A stretch of 13,049 nucleotides of DNA from positions 1-13,049 of the forward strand of contig VEQI01000055.1 in assembly GCA_018883305.1 (NCBI GenBank), written 5' to 3'. The notes beneath the pieces are model-generated. The model did no database searches and was not told the origin of the DNA. It saw nothing but the letters and a program-made list of their open reading frames with translations. The DNA is from Limnohabitans sp. (lineage in GTDB: Bacteria > Pseudomonadota > Gammaproteobacteria > Burkholderiales > Burkholderiaceae_C). The position numbers and the translations under genes were made by a program. Each line of letters opens with the position of its first letter. The stretch's first letter is position 1. This document shows, in pieces, positions 1 through 9,371 of the stretch.

Positions 1-2031
1 GTCAAAGAGGCCGCCGGAACGCTGGACCGTGTGCGTGGCCGCTTCCTCCAACAAGCGAGGATGACCGAGGTGGATGACCGAGAACCAGGCCTTGCCCCGC
101 GTGATGCCGGTGTAGATCAACTCGCGCGTGAGCACGGGTTGGGGTTCTGGGGGGAGCAGCAAGGCGCAGTGCTCAAACTCCGACCCCTGCGATTTGTGAA
201 CCGTCAACGCATAAACCGTCTCCACCGCGTGCAATCGGCTGGGCAGCACCCAGCGAACGGGTGCGTTCGCCTCATGGGTGGGGAAGGCCACCCGCAAGCC
301 CCAGTCGCGTTGACCCGACCCAGCCTGGTCCACGGGGCAGGGCAACGTGATGCCGATGTCACCGTTCATCAGCCCCAGTGTGTAGTCATTGCGCGTGATG
401 ATCACAGGTCGACCCGCGTACCAGGGGCCGGCCAGATCAATCAGATGATGTTTCTTCAGGATGGCCTCGATGCGCGCGTTCAGGCCACTCACGCCAGCGG
501 GCCCATGACGCAGGGCGCACAACAGTTGAAAACGTCCGTGGGCGGCCAGCACGTCCAGGGCCCAGCGGTCCCATTCGGTGCGCTCGGCTTCCAGGGCGGG
601 GCGTTGCTGGTGCAGGTGTTGAAGATACCGGGCCAGGCCTTGCGGGCCGCCGTCATCCACCATCGGGCCCAACACCACGGCGTCCAGTCGGTCGTCGTCC
701 ACCGTGGGGAAATGGTGCGCGCGGATATCTGCGTAACCTTCGGACCAGACACGTTGAATGGCGGCTGTGTCGCCTGCGTTGACCGCATTGGCCAACTGGC
801 CAATGCCACTGTGTTGATCAAAACGATGACTGTGTCTGAGCATGACCAGGTGCTGGTCCAGCGCCGTGCCTTGCGGGTCTTGCAGCTCGGCCGGAATCAA
901 CTGGCCGGTCATGGCTTGCATCCATGTCACTTGCGCAGGTGTGTAGTGCCCCGCTGCAGCTCGCTGGCACAACTCGCCCAGCACGGAGCCCGCTTCCACC
1001 GAAGCCAGCTGGTCTTTGTCGCCCAGCAGCACCAGGCGCGCGGCGGGCGGGAGCGCTTGCATGGTGGCGGCCATCATGTCGAGGTCCACCATGGAGGCTT
1101 CGTCGATCACCAGCACATCCAGTGCCAGGGGGTGACGGGCGTCGTGACGGAACAGTCGGGAATCGGGACGGGAGCCCAGCAAGCGGTGAAGCGTGCTCAC
1201 CTCCGATGGGATGTGCTGGCGTACCAGAGCATCGGCGGGGTTGGCGTCGGGCAATTGATGCAGCGCGTAACCGATGGACTGCTTCAGCCGGGCAGCCGCC
1301 TTGCCAGTGGGGGCAGCCAGCCGAATCACTAACGGCCGATACGGATCCTGTGCCAGCGCCAGACGTTGCAGCAGGGCCAGCAGGCGCACCACGGTGGTGG
1401 TCTTGCCGGTGCCTGGTCCGCCGGTAATGACGCTGAAGGCACTGCGCACGGCCACAGCACACGCGATTTTTTGCCAATCAGGCATGAAGGTGGACGAGGG
1501 GGGAAAGAGCTCGTTCAACCCGGCTTGAACCTGGGCGGGCGGCAGGGTTGCTGCGAGGGTGTCTCCCAAAGCCAGACGCTGGCGGATGGCGGCTTCCACA
1601 GATCGCTCAGCTTGCCAGTAGCGGCGCAGGTACAAGCGATGGCCTGTCAGGACCAGCGGCGTGCGCCCTGGTCCTGCACTCACCAGGGCGGGGTGTTGCA
1701 ACGTCTCTCGCCAGGCGGTGAGGGACAGATCGGTGAGCAGGTCAGCCGGTTCCAGCACAGGCAGCTCAGCGGAGGCTGCCATGCGTGAGGGCGGCAAGGC
1801 CAGCGTTTCCTCGGGCTGTCCAAGAGTGAGTGCCAGATCCAGGCAGACGTGGCCACGACCCAGTTGATGACTGACCAGGGCCGAGGCCAGCAGCAAGGGC
1901 GCAGGGGCATCGGGCACTTCGGCGTGGAAAAAACGCGCCAGAGCCAGATCAATGTCACGCAGCCAGCGGTGCGTCACCCATTGCTCCAGCAGGTGGAACA
2001 AGGCCGGGACATCACGCAGGGGATGGCTCAT
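1..2031 (-). CDS. recD: RecD, helicase subunit of exonuclease V (3' end of gene cut by window edge)
   Basis: RecD is the 5'-3' superfamily 1 DNA helicase of RecBCD, which processes double-strand breaks and degrades linear DNA in the cytoplasm. My translation from 2031 stays open to base 1, giving 677 codons. It shows Walker A GGPGTGKTT (residues 204-212, K210), motif II DEASMVD (D310, E311), LLGDKDQLASVEAGSVL just after, MNGDIGI, VHKSQGSEF (about 611-619) and ITRGKAW near the end. The last visible residues, QRSGGLFD, resemble the usual RecD C-terminus, so probably only a few codons are missing. E. coli RecD is 608 residues, so this one is somewhat longer. The start ATG overlaps the recB stop as ATGA, and a GGGAGG lies 9 bases upstream, which fixes the start. 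It is the last gene of a recC-recB-recD operon, and no frameshift is seen. Confidence 0.95.
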   Translation of the reverse strand, partial: MSHPLRDVPALFHLLEQWVTHRWLRDIDLALARFFHAEVPDAPAPLLLASALVSHQLGRGHVCLDLALTLGQPEETLALPPSRMAASAELPVLEPADLLTDLSLTAWRETLQHPALVSAGPGRTPLVLTGHRLYLRRYWQAERSVEAAIRQRLALGDTLAATLPPAQVQAGLNELFPPSSTFMPDWQKIACAVAVRSAFSVITGGPGTGKTTTVVRLLALLQRLALAQDPYRPLVIRLAAPTGKAAARLKQSIGYALHQLPDANPADALVRQHIPSEVSTLHRLLGSRPDSRLFRHDARHPLALDVLVIDEASMVDLDMMAATMQALPPAARLVLLGDKDQLASVEAGSVLGELCQRAAAGHYTPAQVTWMQAMTGQLIPAELQDPQGTALDQHLVMLRHSHRFDQHSGIGQLANAVNAGDTAAIQRVWSEGYADIRAHHFPTVDDDRLDAVVLGPMVDDGGPQGLARYLQHLHQQRPALEAERTEWDRWALDVLAAHGRFQLLCALRHGPAGVSGLNARIEAILKKHHLIDLAGPWYAGRPVIITRNDYTLGLMNGDIGITLPCPVDQAGSGQRDWGLRVAFPTHEANAPVRWVLPSRLHAVETVYALTVHKSQGSEFEHCALLLPPEPQPVLTRELIYTGITRGKAWFSVIHLGHPRLLEEAATHTVQRSGGLFD

Positions 2032-5000
2032 CGCGGCGTGCCTCCCTGCCCGGAAAAGAGTTGATCCAGCGTGTGCATCAAGGCCAGGGGCGGACGTTCA
2101 AAGTGCACGCCCGCCGTGGGTGCGGCAATGCCGCGCACAAACAGGTACACCGCACCACCCACGTGACAGTCGTAGTCGTAATCGGGCAAGCGGGATTGCA
2201 GCAGGCGGTGCAGTGCAAACAGGTACAGGACGTACTGCAGGTCGTAGCGGTTGGCCCGAATGGCGGCTTCCATGGCTTGTGGGGTGTAGGCCGATTCGTC
2301 CTCACCCAACCAGTTGGATTTGTAGTCGGCCACGTAGTAACGGCCATCGTGTTCAAAGACCAAGTCCATGAAGCCTTTGAGCATGCCCGTGAGGGAGTCC
2401 GGGGCCAGACGGGGGCGCGGGCGGCCCGACAGCGTGTGCGCCACCACGGCGTCGTCCAGGGCTTGCAGGTCGAGCTGTTGCGTTTCTATCCAGAACTCCA
2501 TTTCCGCGCGGGCGGTGTCCACCTCACACAGTCGAAGGGCGCCGCCGTCCACAGGCAATGGCGTGGTGAGCAACTGCGGTAGCCAGTCACACAGTGGGTC
2601 CACCCAGGCGGTCCATCGGTGTGCCACGCAACGCTGGGTGATCCAGGCGCGCAAGGCGTCGGGTTGCTTCAGCACGGTCTGAAAACCCGCCCGCGCACAC
2701 CACTCCAGCAGGTCATGCAAAAAAGTGCCTGGTTGGGCGCCTTTGGGGAATTGGTGCATCGGATGGCTCAAGCGCGCGCGGGGCGCCTGGCTGGAACGCG
2801 TGTCGGGCAGCGGCCGTTCCAGCTGACCTTCCAACCAGTTCTCGGCCTGCGCGGAGTCCTCTGTCCAAGAGGCGCCTGGGGTGCGTTGCCCGCCGATGGG
2901 CAGACCCGAGTAGCTGCTGATCCACCAGTGCTCACGCGCTGCACGTCGAGGGCGGCAGGCCTGGCCCGGGTCTGTCGTGGACACCGCTGCCTGAAAGCGT
3001 GTGAACGTCACCGCACGCGCTTGCTGGACCAGCAGGTCGGGTTGGCCTTGCGCAAATGCTTGCACGCCTTGCATGAATGCCGTGGGCGGCGTGTCCTTCA
3101 GGCCCATGAGATGGCCCATGGCACTCACCCCCAGGGTATCCAACGGCGCCAGGCCCAACCAGGTGTGATGACGCGCCCGCGTGAGCGCGACATAGAGTTT
3201 GCGCAAGTCTTCGCCCAGGCGTTCCTCATCCGAGCGCGCCAGGCCGTCTTCATCGGGTGTCAGGCTGATGTGCGGCACACCGTCGTCGTCATGCCAGGTG
3301 AGGGGCACGTCGCTGTCTTTGGTGGGTCGGGTGGCGCAGATGAAAGGCAGCATCACCACCGGATATTCCAGCCCTTTGGATTTGTGAATGGTGACCACTT
3401 GGATCAGGTGGGCATCGCTTTCCAGACGCAGCTGCTTGTCATCCGTGCCGCCCCTAGGCTGCTGGATATGTTCGGCCAAAAAGCGTATCAAGGCGTGCTC
3501 GCCCTCCAGGGTGAAGCTGGCTTGTTGCAGCAACTCGGCCAGGTGCAGCAGGTCGGTGAGGATGCGCTCGCCACTTTGTCCGCGCAGATCGGCCTCTTGC
3601 CCGAGCAGACGCTGAGGGCAGTGGAAATCGATCAGGATGCGCCGAATCATGGGCAGCACGCCTTGCTGACGCCACAGGACCTGGTAGCCCTGAAACTGCA
3701 ACAGCCGGCTTTCCCAGGCCGTGTCGTCGCGGTGCAGTGCTTCCAGTGCCGGAAAGTCCAGGCCCAGCGATGCCGTGGACAAGGCTGCTTTCAGCAAGCG
3801 GTCATCGGTGGGGTTAGCGCAGGCCATCAGCCAGCGGTAGATCTCAGTGGCCTGCGGCGTTTCATACACCGTGTCTTTGTCGGAGAGATAGACCGAGCGT
3901 AAGCCACGCCGCGCCAGCGCGCTGCGCATGCGGTTGGCTTCCTGTCGATTGTTCACCAGGATGGCGATGTCGCTGGGCAGCAAGCGTTGCCAGCCGCGCT
4001 GGGGGTCGCTGAAGCCCGCCGCACCGGCCTGGCCTTGTTCAAGCCAGTCCACCAGTTGCGTGGCACAGATCTCCGCCATCTGATCGATATAGCGCTCTTT
4101 GGACAATTTGCCCTCGTGCGGCAGCACGTTCAAGGCCATGGCCGCCACGGGTGCCCCTTGGACCTGGAAGCTCGATGTCAGACCTTTGGCATTCACCGGT
4201 TTGAACGGCACCGGGTTGAGTCCGTGTCTACGGAACAGGAAGGCGCCCTGGCTTTGCGGATCTTGTTCCACCCGGTTGAAGCAGTGGTTGGTGGCATTCA
4301 CCAAGGCTTGCGAGGAACGATGGTTGGTCCCCAGCGTGTGCAAGTGCGGACCCACCGCAGCGCGGGCTTTCAAGTAGGTGTGGATGTCCGCGCCGCGAAA
4401 CGCATAAATGGCCTGCTTGGGGTCGCCAATCAGGATCAGCGCACGGTCTTCGTGCGACTGGGACAGTTCGTAGATGCACTCGAAGATCTGGTATTGAACC
4501 GGGTCCGTGTCCTGGAACTCATCGATCAGGGCCACGGGGAATTGCTGTCGAATGATCTCTTTCAATCGCGTGCCGTGTTCACCATTCAACGCCGCATGCA
4601 GGCCACGCAGCAGATCGTCAAACCCCAGTTGTGAGCGGCGTCGCTGCGTGGCGTCAAATTCGGTGGCGATCCAGCGTGCGGCATGGCTGAGCAAACCGAT
4701 GCGTGGCTCGGGCAGTTGCTTCAGGGCCTCGCGCAGAGGCGTCATTGCGTGAAGCGCTGGATGATCCAGCACCGGTGCCTCTCGCCACGCATCAGCCATG
4801 CCGGTGGGGGTGAGGCGGTTCCAGGCCGCTTCCGAGAGTTCCAGGGTGGTTTGATCGGAGGTGGCCCAGGTGCGAATGGCGTTCAGCCAATCGGTGTAGG
4901 AGGATGACCGCAGTTTGGTGCCATTGAATCGCTTGTGAGTTTTGGCGTCATCAAGCAAGCTTTGCAATTCATCGGCCCAGGCAGGCCAGGGCGCTTTGAG

Positions 5001-5735
5001 TTGCTGCAGGGTTTGCGCTTGCTCGCGCTGGCATTGGGCCAGCAGATCCACCGGGCTGGCGACGTCGGGCAGTTGGTGGATGTGATCCCACAGCGGACGC
5101 ACGGCGTCTTCCAGCGCCTGGGGGCTGGCCCACTCGACGGCGACCTGGGCCATGGCTGCTGTTGTGAGGGGGTAATAAAAGCGCCGCCAATAATCGCGCA
5201 CCACTTCCGAGCGCAAGTCGCTGGGGTCGGTCTCCAGGGTCTGGTTGAACAGGCTCAGGCTGTCAAACGCATGCTCATGCAACATGCGGTTGCACCAGCC
5301 ATGAATGGTGGAGACGGCAGCCTCGTCCATCCACTCCGCCGCCACTTCCAGTTTGCGTGCGCAGGTGGGCCAATCAGCGGGCGTGTACTGACTGCGAAGT
5401 TCATGCAGCAAGTCCTCGCCGTCTGGTGCGGTGATCTGCGCTGGGTCTATCCTGAAGTAGGTGGCGGCTTGCGACAATCGGGCGCGGATGCGGTCGCGCA
5501 ACTCCTGAGTGGCGGCCTCGGTGAAGGTCACCACCAGGATCTCTGGCGGTGTCAAGGGCCGACCATGCGCCGTGTCTGTCGTGCCATGGCCCAGGACCAG
5601 GCGGACATAGAGCATGGCAATCGTGAAGGTTTTGCCGGTGCCGGCGCTGGCTTCGATCAGATGACAGCCGCGCAAGGGCATGCGCAGCGGATGCAACGGG
5701 TCCGAGTCGGGGTGCATCTGCCAGGCAACACTCAT
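2028..5735 (-). CDS. recB: RecB, helicase-nuclease subunit of exonuclease V
   Basis: RecB is the 3'-5' helicase and the only nuclease of RecBCD. It unwinds and cuts DNA from double-strand ends and, after Chi recognition, loads RecA. The 1235-residue product (E. coli 1180) has Walker A EASAGTGKT (28-36, K35), motif II DEFQDTDP (D405, E406), GDPKQAIYAFRGAD, motif V IHKSKGLEYP (from 783) and motif VI YVALTRARH (848-856). The C-terminal nuclease domain is intact: H1007 in GTFLHDLLEW, D1124 in GFMDLVF, and D1137 and K1139 in ADYKSN. The 13-residue gap between the two aspartates equals that of E. coli D1067/D1080. The ATG overlaps the recC stop (ATGA) and is preceded by AGGGGG 4 bases upstream. No ptrA-like gene separates it from recC. 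Translational coupling with both neighbours is likely. Confidence 0.97.
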   Translation of the reverse strand: MSVAWQMHPDSDPLHPLRMPLRGCHLIEASAGTGKTFTIAMLYVRLVLGHGTTDTAHGRPLTPPEILVVTFTEAATQELRDRIRARLSQAATYFRIDPAQITAPDGEDLLHELRSQYTPADWPTCARKLEVAAEWMDEAAVSTIHGWCNRMLHEHAFDSLSLFNQTLETDPSDLRSEVVRDYWRRFYYPLTTAAMAQVAVEWASPQALEDAVRPLWDHIHQLPDVASPVDLLAQCQREQAQTLQQLKAPWPAWADELQSLLDDAKTHKRFNGTKLRSSSYTDWLNAIRTWATSDQTTLELSEAAWNRLTPTGMADAWREAPVLDHPALHAMTPLREALKQLPEPRIGLLSHAARWIATEFDATQRRRSQLGFDDLLRGLHAALNGEHGTRLKEIIRQQFPVALIDEFQDTDPVQYQIFECIYELSQSHEDRALILIGDPKQAIYAFRGADIHTYLKARAAVGPHLHTLGTNHRSSQALVNATNHCFNRVEQDPQSQGAFLFRRHGLNPVPFKPVNAKGLTSSFQVQGAPVAAMALNVLPHEGKLSKERYIDQMAEICATQLVDWLEQGQAGAAGFSDPQRGWQRLLPSDIAILVNNRQEANRMRSALARRGLRSVYLSDKDTVYETPQATEIYRWLMACANPTDDRLLKAALSTASLGLDFPALEALHRDDTAWESRLLQFQGYQVLWRQQGVLPMIRRILIDFHCPQRLLGQEADLRGQSGERILTDLLHLAELLQQASFTLEGEHALIRFLAEHIQQPRGGTDDKQLRLESDAHLIQVVTIHKSKGLEYPVVMLPFICATRPTKDSDVPLTWHDDDGVPHISLTPDEDGLARSDEERLGEDLRKLYVALTRARHHTWLGLAPLDTLGVSAMGHLMGLKDTPPTAFMQGVQAFAQGQPDLLVQQARAVTFTRFQAAVSTTDPGQACRPRRAAREHWWISSYSGLPIGGQRTPGASWTEDSAQAENWLEGQLERPLPDTRSSQAPRARLSHPMHQFPKGAQPGTFLHDLLEWCARAGFQTVLKQPDALRAWITQRCVAHRWTAWVDPLCDWLPQLLTTPLPVDGGALRLCEVDTARAEMEFWIETQQLDLQALDDAVVAHTLSGRPRPRLAPDSLTGMLKGFMDLVFEHDGRYYVADYKSNWLGEDESAYTPQAMEAAIRANRYDLQYVLYLFALHRLLQSRLPDYDYDCHVGGAVYLFVRGIAAPTAGVHFERPPLALMHTLDQLFSGQGGTPR

Positions 5736-8700
5736 TCGACCCCCTTGTCTGCGCCGACGCTGCCGCGCAAAGGCGCATACAGCGTTTCACACCATTGAGT
5801 GAAGGCGCCATCAGACCACAATGCTTCGAAGCTGGGGTAGGTGCGCAGCAGGTAGGGACTGCGCTGGGCTTCGCCTTCGCTGAAGTAGCCCGGCTCATAC
5901 TGGCTGCGAGCATGGCTCACCGCTTTGTGGGTGCAGGCGTCCAACGGGCCTTGCGTACGCTGACCATCCTTGGCCAGCCACGCAAAACCGGTGTTGACGG
6001 CCAGCGGCAGTGGCTGACACAAGCCCTGGAGATACGCGGCCACCAGGGCATGAAATTGTTGGCGCGCCCAGGCTGGGTCCAGGGGGCGAATTGGCACACT
6101 GCCGTTCTTGCCAACCACCTGGCTGGCCACTTGATGTCCGTTCACATGGGCGGCCAGGTGCTGCACCCAGGCATGCAGCACTTTGTCCAGACGGTAATGT
6201 TGATCCTTGCTGAGCAGTGAACTGGCGTTGAGCTCAATGCGTTGCCACTGCGCATGCGTGCCGTGGCGATGCGTGATCAGGCCTTGGACGCGAATGCTTT
6301 GGCCCTGCACGTCCAATGTCTGATCAAACACCTCGTCTTCCAGGGTGCCGGGCCAGGCATGGAGCGCCTCGCGGTACTGCGTCAACATCTCGTCCAGGGG
6401 CGCGGTCAACTGCTGCTGCGTGAGCGCGGCCATGGCACCCAGGGGTAATTCGCCGCGGCGCTGGAACCTGGCGAGCTGTCGTTCCACGGCCTGCATCTCG
6501 TCCTCGCCCCGCCACCAGGCGTCCTGGCGAACCTGGATCAACGCCTCCTGCAATACCCACTGATTCAGGGCGTCCAGCGCAAAAGGCTCCTGGTCCTGGC
6601 TGGTCACATCGTCGATGTCCAGGGCAATGCGCAAGCGTTCGCGGTAGAAGGTTTTCACCGGGTGCTTGAGAAACTCGGCCAACTGAGACAGCGAGATGGG
6701 CTGATCCAGGACGGGCATGGACAACGGTGTGAAAGCCTGGGTCGTGGCGTGAGTCACTGGCAAAGGCGTTGAGCGTTCCCATTCGCGTGCGTAGGTGAAC
6801 AGCGCGTGCGTGTCGGGTGAGGTGCCAAAGTAGTCCGGGCTGAAGGCTTGCAGCTTGTGCTCGATGGTCAGGGACCGTACGAGGGCTGCTGGATCGGTTG
6901 AGTTGGCCAGCCGCCAGCCGCTGGTCAGGTGATCCCTCAACTGGTTCACCAGCACGCAGGCCGGTCGATCGGTGTTGTCCTGAATGCTTTTGCCCACCCA
7001 GCTGATGTGCAACCGTTCACGCGCGGACAGCAAGGCTTCCAGGAACAGGTAGCGGTCGTCTTCGCGTCGAGAGCGGTCACCCGGACGCAGCTCGCGCGCC
7101 ATGAGGTCGAAGTCCAGCGGCGGGCGTGCGCGTGGAAACTCGCCGTCGGCCATGCCCAGCAGGCAGACCATGCGAAACGGGATGGCGCGCATGGGCATGA
7201 GCGTGGCGAAGGTGAGTTGCCCGGCCATGAACCGTTGCGCAAGCTGCGGCTGATCCACCTGGGCCAGCCAGTGATCGCGCACCACCCCCAGGGGCAGGGC
7301 TTCGTCGAGTTGCGCCACCGCACAGGCTTGCAGCCAGGTGTGCAGGCTGTCGTGCAGCTTGATCACCAAGGCGGCGTCATCGGGGGCGTTCGTGTCCAGG
7401 AAATCGGACAGCAGGGATTGCAGACGTTCACCCCAGACGGTGGGGGTGGCCGGGCTGGACAGGGTCTCCACCAGGGTTTCCAGCGCGTGCAGCAAACGGG
7501 CCAGGGGCCCCACCAGCTCGGCCTCCAGACCAGCCACCTCGGCCAGCGGCTCGATGTCGTGCCAGTCCTGATCGGTGCGTTGCGTGGGATCGCCGCCCAC
7601 GGCATAGCCCAGCAGCATTTGCCGCAGCCCATGTTGCCAGGTGTTTTGGTCGCCGGCGTTTTCCATGAACGGCTGGCGGTGCTGGGCATTCAGGCCCCAG
7701 CGAATGTGTGCTTGCTGTATCCAGCGGCGCAACAGCGGCAAGCTGTCGGCGTCGATGCCAAAACGCTCGCGCACGGCACGCACGTCCAGCAAATCCATCA
7801 CCTCGCTGACCGTTAGCCGTGATGATGGCAGGTTGAGCAGGAACTCCAGCGCAAAGACCACCGGGGCTTGATGCCGTTGTGCACGGTCGGTGATGGAAAA
7901 AGGGATATACCGTGCATCGGTGGTCGGGATCTGGCCAAACACGGCTTCAATGTGCGGGGCGTATTGATTGACGTCCGGCACCATCACGATGACATCGCGC
8001 GGGCGTAAGGAATCGTCCGCGTTGAAGGCGGCCAGCAACTGGTCGTGCAGCACTTCCACTTCGCGCTGGATACTGTGCACCACATGAAAACGCAATGATC
8101 GGTCCTGGGCGGGCTGAACTTCGGGCCACTGTGCACGCGTCTCATGAACGCTGCGCAATTGCAGGATGTCTTCCTGCAACTGATTCAACAGCGAGGGACG
8201 GTCCGAGACGACAGGGCTCTGAAACAGGTCGATGCGATGGCCCAGGGCTGCGAAGCGTGGCTGGTAATCACCCGGTTGGTCGGCTTCATCCACAAAGCGG
8301 ATGTAGTCCCGACCCTGTTTGCCCCAGGCGGCCAGCAAGGGATGTGCGTGCAGATGCAAAGCTTCATCGGTCATCTGCGCGGGCATGCCCGGCTTGCGTG
8401 CATGGCGTCCCGAGGTGCGGCGGGCCAGGTCCTGGGCACTGAGCAGGTCAGCCCAATAGTGCTGGCACGGGTTGTGTACGCACAGCAGGACCTGGGAAAA
8501 ACGGGCGATGGCGCGCAAAACCTCCAGGGTTTGGCTGGGCAGAGACGACAGGCCAAACACCGAGACGCGGCGCGGCAGCAGCGCAGGTCGCGTTGGCAGC
8601 TTGGCCATGCGGTGCAGAAATTGTTGATGCACCACCGCACGACTGGTCTGGCTGTCTTGGCCGGCATCGGCTAGCAGCGCGCGCCACAGCAAGGCTTGCC

Positions 8701-9271
8701 AGCGCTGGGTGGGCATCAGCGCGTGGGTCTGGCCATGCAAATCCGGCAACACATCGCGACCCTGCGACCAGGCGTCCAGCCAATCGGCACGGAAGACCTG
8801 GTATTGGTCGAACAAGTCGGCAATTTTTTCGGCCAGTTGATGACGCTTGCGCAACTCGATGTCGTCTTGCAAAAACGCAGCCAGTGGCTCGTACCCCGCT
8901 TGGTGAACCAGCGTGGGCAACAGGCGCATCAGGCGCCAGATCAGCAGCGGCTTGTCAAACGGCAGGATGTCTGGCACGGCGTCGCGCCCCAACACCGCCC
9001 GATAGACCTGCCACGTGAAGCTGGAGGGCAGCAGCATGTCGAACGCCGCGGCAATGCCGCAGCCGGCATCGGCCGTGGAACCCGCATGGGCGGCCAGCCC
9101 CAATTTGAGCCATTGGGCAATGCCGTTGCTCTGCACCAGCAGCGTTTCATTCTCCAGGGGGGCCAGGGGATAGGCCTTGAACCAGTCCACCAGCAATTGC
9201 TTGAGCAATTCGGGCTGGTTGCCATGGATGACCATGAAGCCGCTGGCGAGGGTGCTGTGCTTCATGGTCAT
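5732..9271 (-). CDS. recC: RecC, Chi-recognition subunit of exonuclease V
   Basis: RecC is the scaffold of RecBCD that splits the duplex and reads the Chi sequence. It is related to SF1 helicases but has lost their catalytic motifs. The 1179-residue product (E. coli 1122) carries recognisable RecC stretches: LVQSNGIAQWL (45-55), ADLFDQYQVFRADWL (151-165), FGLSSLPSQTLEVL (about 239-252), IPFSITDR (about 455-463), and MPMRAIPFRMVCLLGMADGE near 691. No Walker A is seen, as expected. It is the first gene of recC-recB-recD and its TGA overlaps the recB ATG. The start is the least certain part: the ATG at 9271 has only pyrimidine-rich sequence upstream (GATCTCTCCCTC) and no clear ribosome-binding site. 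The in-frame ATG codons at residues 3 and 13 are alternatives, and homology with E. coli RecC begins near residue 13. Confidence 0.95.
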   Translation of the reverse strand: MTMKHSTLASGFMVIHGNQPELLKQLLVDWFKAYPLAPLENETLLVQSNGIAQWLKLGLAAHAGSTADAGCGIAAAFDMLLPSSFTWQVYRAVLGRDAVPDILPFDKPLLIWRLMRLLPTLVHQAGYEPLAAFLQDDIELRKRHQLAEKIADLFDQYQVFRADWLDAWSQGRDVLPDLHGQTHALMPTQRWQALLWRALLADAGQDSQTSRAVVHQQFLHRMAKLPTRPALLPRRVSVFGLSSLPSQTLEVLRAIARFSQVLLCVHNPCQHYWADLLSAQDLARRTSGRHARKPGMPAQMTDEALHLHAHPLLAAWGKQGRDYIRFVDEADQPGDYQPRFAALGHRIDLFQSPVVSDRPSLLNQLQEDILQLRSVHETRAQWPEVQPAQDRSLRFHVVHSIQREVEVLHDQLLAAFNADDSLRPRDVIVMVPDVNQYAPHIEAVFGQIPTTDARYIPFSITDRAQRHQAPVVFALEFLLNLPSSRLTVSEVMDLLDVRAVRERFGIDADSLPLLRRWIQQAHIRWGLNAQHRQPFMENAGDQNTWQHGLRQMLLGYAVGGDPTQRTDQDWHDIEPLAEVAGLEAELVGPLARLLHALETLVETLSSPATPTVWGERLQSLLSDFLDTNAPDDAALVIKLHDSLHTWLQACAVAQLDEALPLGVVRDHWLAQVDQPQLAQRFMAGQLTFATLMPMRAIPFRMVCLLGMADGEFPRARPPLDFDLMARELRPGDRSRREDDRYLFLEALLSARERLHISWVGKSIQDNTDRPACVLVNQLRDHLTSGWRLANSTDPAALVRSLTIEHKLQAFSPDYFGTSPDTHALFTYAREWERSTPLPVTHATTQAFTPLSMPVLDQPISLSQLAEFLKHPVKTFYRERLRIALDIDDVTSQDQEPFALDALNQWVLQEALIQVRQDAWWRGEDEMQAVERQLARFQRRGELPLGAMAALTQQQLTAPLDEMLTQYREALHAWPGTLEDEVFDQTLDVQGQSIRVQGLITHRHGTHAQWQRIELNASSLLSKDQHYRLDKVLHAWVQHLAAHVNGHQVASQVVGKNGSVPIRPLDPAWARQQFHALVAAYLQGLCQPLPLAVNTGFAWLAKDGQRTQGPLDACTHKAVSHARSQYEPGYFSEGEAQRSPYLLRTYPSFEALWSDGAFTQWCETLYAPLRGSVGADKGVE

Positions 9272-9292
9272 GAGGGAGAGATCAGGCTAGGG

Positions 9293-9313
9293 GTGTCGGT
9301 GGTGAACCGACAC
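9293..9313. promoter_or_regulatory. Perfect 8-bp palindrome in the recC leader
   Basis: GTGTCGGT (9293-9300) and ACCGACAC (9306-9313) form a perfect dyad with a 5-base centre, 21 bases upstream of the recC ATG. If the promoter proposed just upstream is real, the dyad covers the transcription start. That is a typical place for a repressor operator or a 5'-UTR hairpin. It lacks a following T-run on either strand, so it is not a classical terminator. The regulator, if any, is unknown. Confidence 0.45.
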
Positions 9314-9341
9314 ATCATATTCAAACCCGGCCGCCTGTCGG
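9314..9341 (-). promoter_or_regulatory. Possible sigma-70 promoter for recCBD
   Basis: Reading the minus strand, CCGACA (9341-9336, four of six matches to TTGACA) is followed after 16 bases by TATGAT (9319-9314, five of six matches to TATAAT). A start near 9307 would give a leader of about 36 bases before recC. The -35 element lies inside the loop of the hydrolase terminator hairpin. This is based on hexamer matches only. recCBD might instead be transcribed by readthrough from the hydrolase gene. Confidence 0.33.
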
Positions 9342-9347
9342 GCCGGG
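9316..9347 (-). terminator. Weak intrinsic terminator after the hydrolase gene
   Basis: On the minus strand CCCGGCC (9347-9341) and GGCCGGG (9332-9326) form a 7-bp all-GC stem with an 8-base loop, 24 bases after the hydrolase TAA. It is followed by TTTGAATAT rather than a full U-run. The position and GC stem suit a terminator of the hydrolase transcript, but the short T stretch makes it leaky at best. Confidence 0.42.
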
Positions 9348-9371
9348 GAATGTCCAAAGGGCATCGACGCT

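Noticed and set aside
31..1332. Plus-strand open frame of 433 codons opposite recD
   Set aside because: It is antisense to a gene with intact helicase motifs. Its composition is typical of a GC-rich shadow frame (many H, Q, G, V), and it has no recognisable domain.
2619..3902. Plus-strand open frame of 427 codons opposite recB
   Set aside because: It is a shadow of the RecB coding frame, with no domain and no ribosome-binding site. The same applies to the other long frames opposite recB and recC at 3987-4634, 4935-5798, 6929-7816 and 8144-8674.
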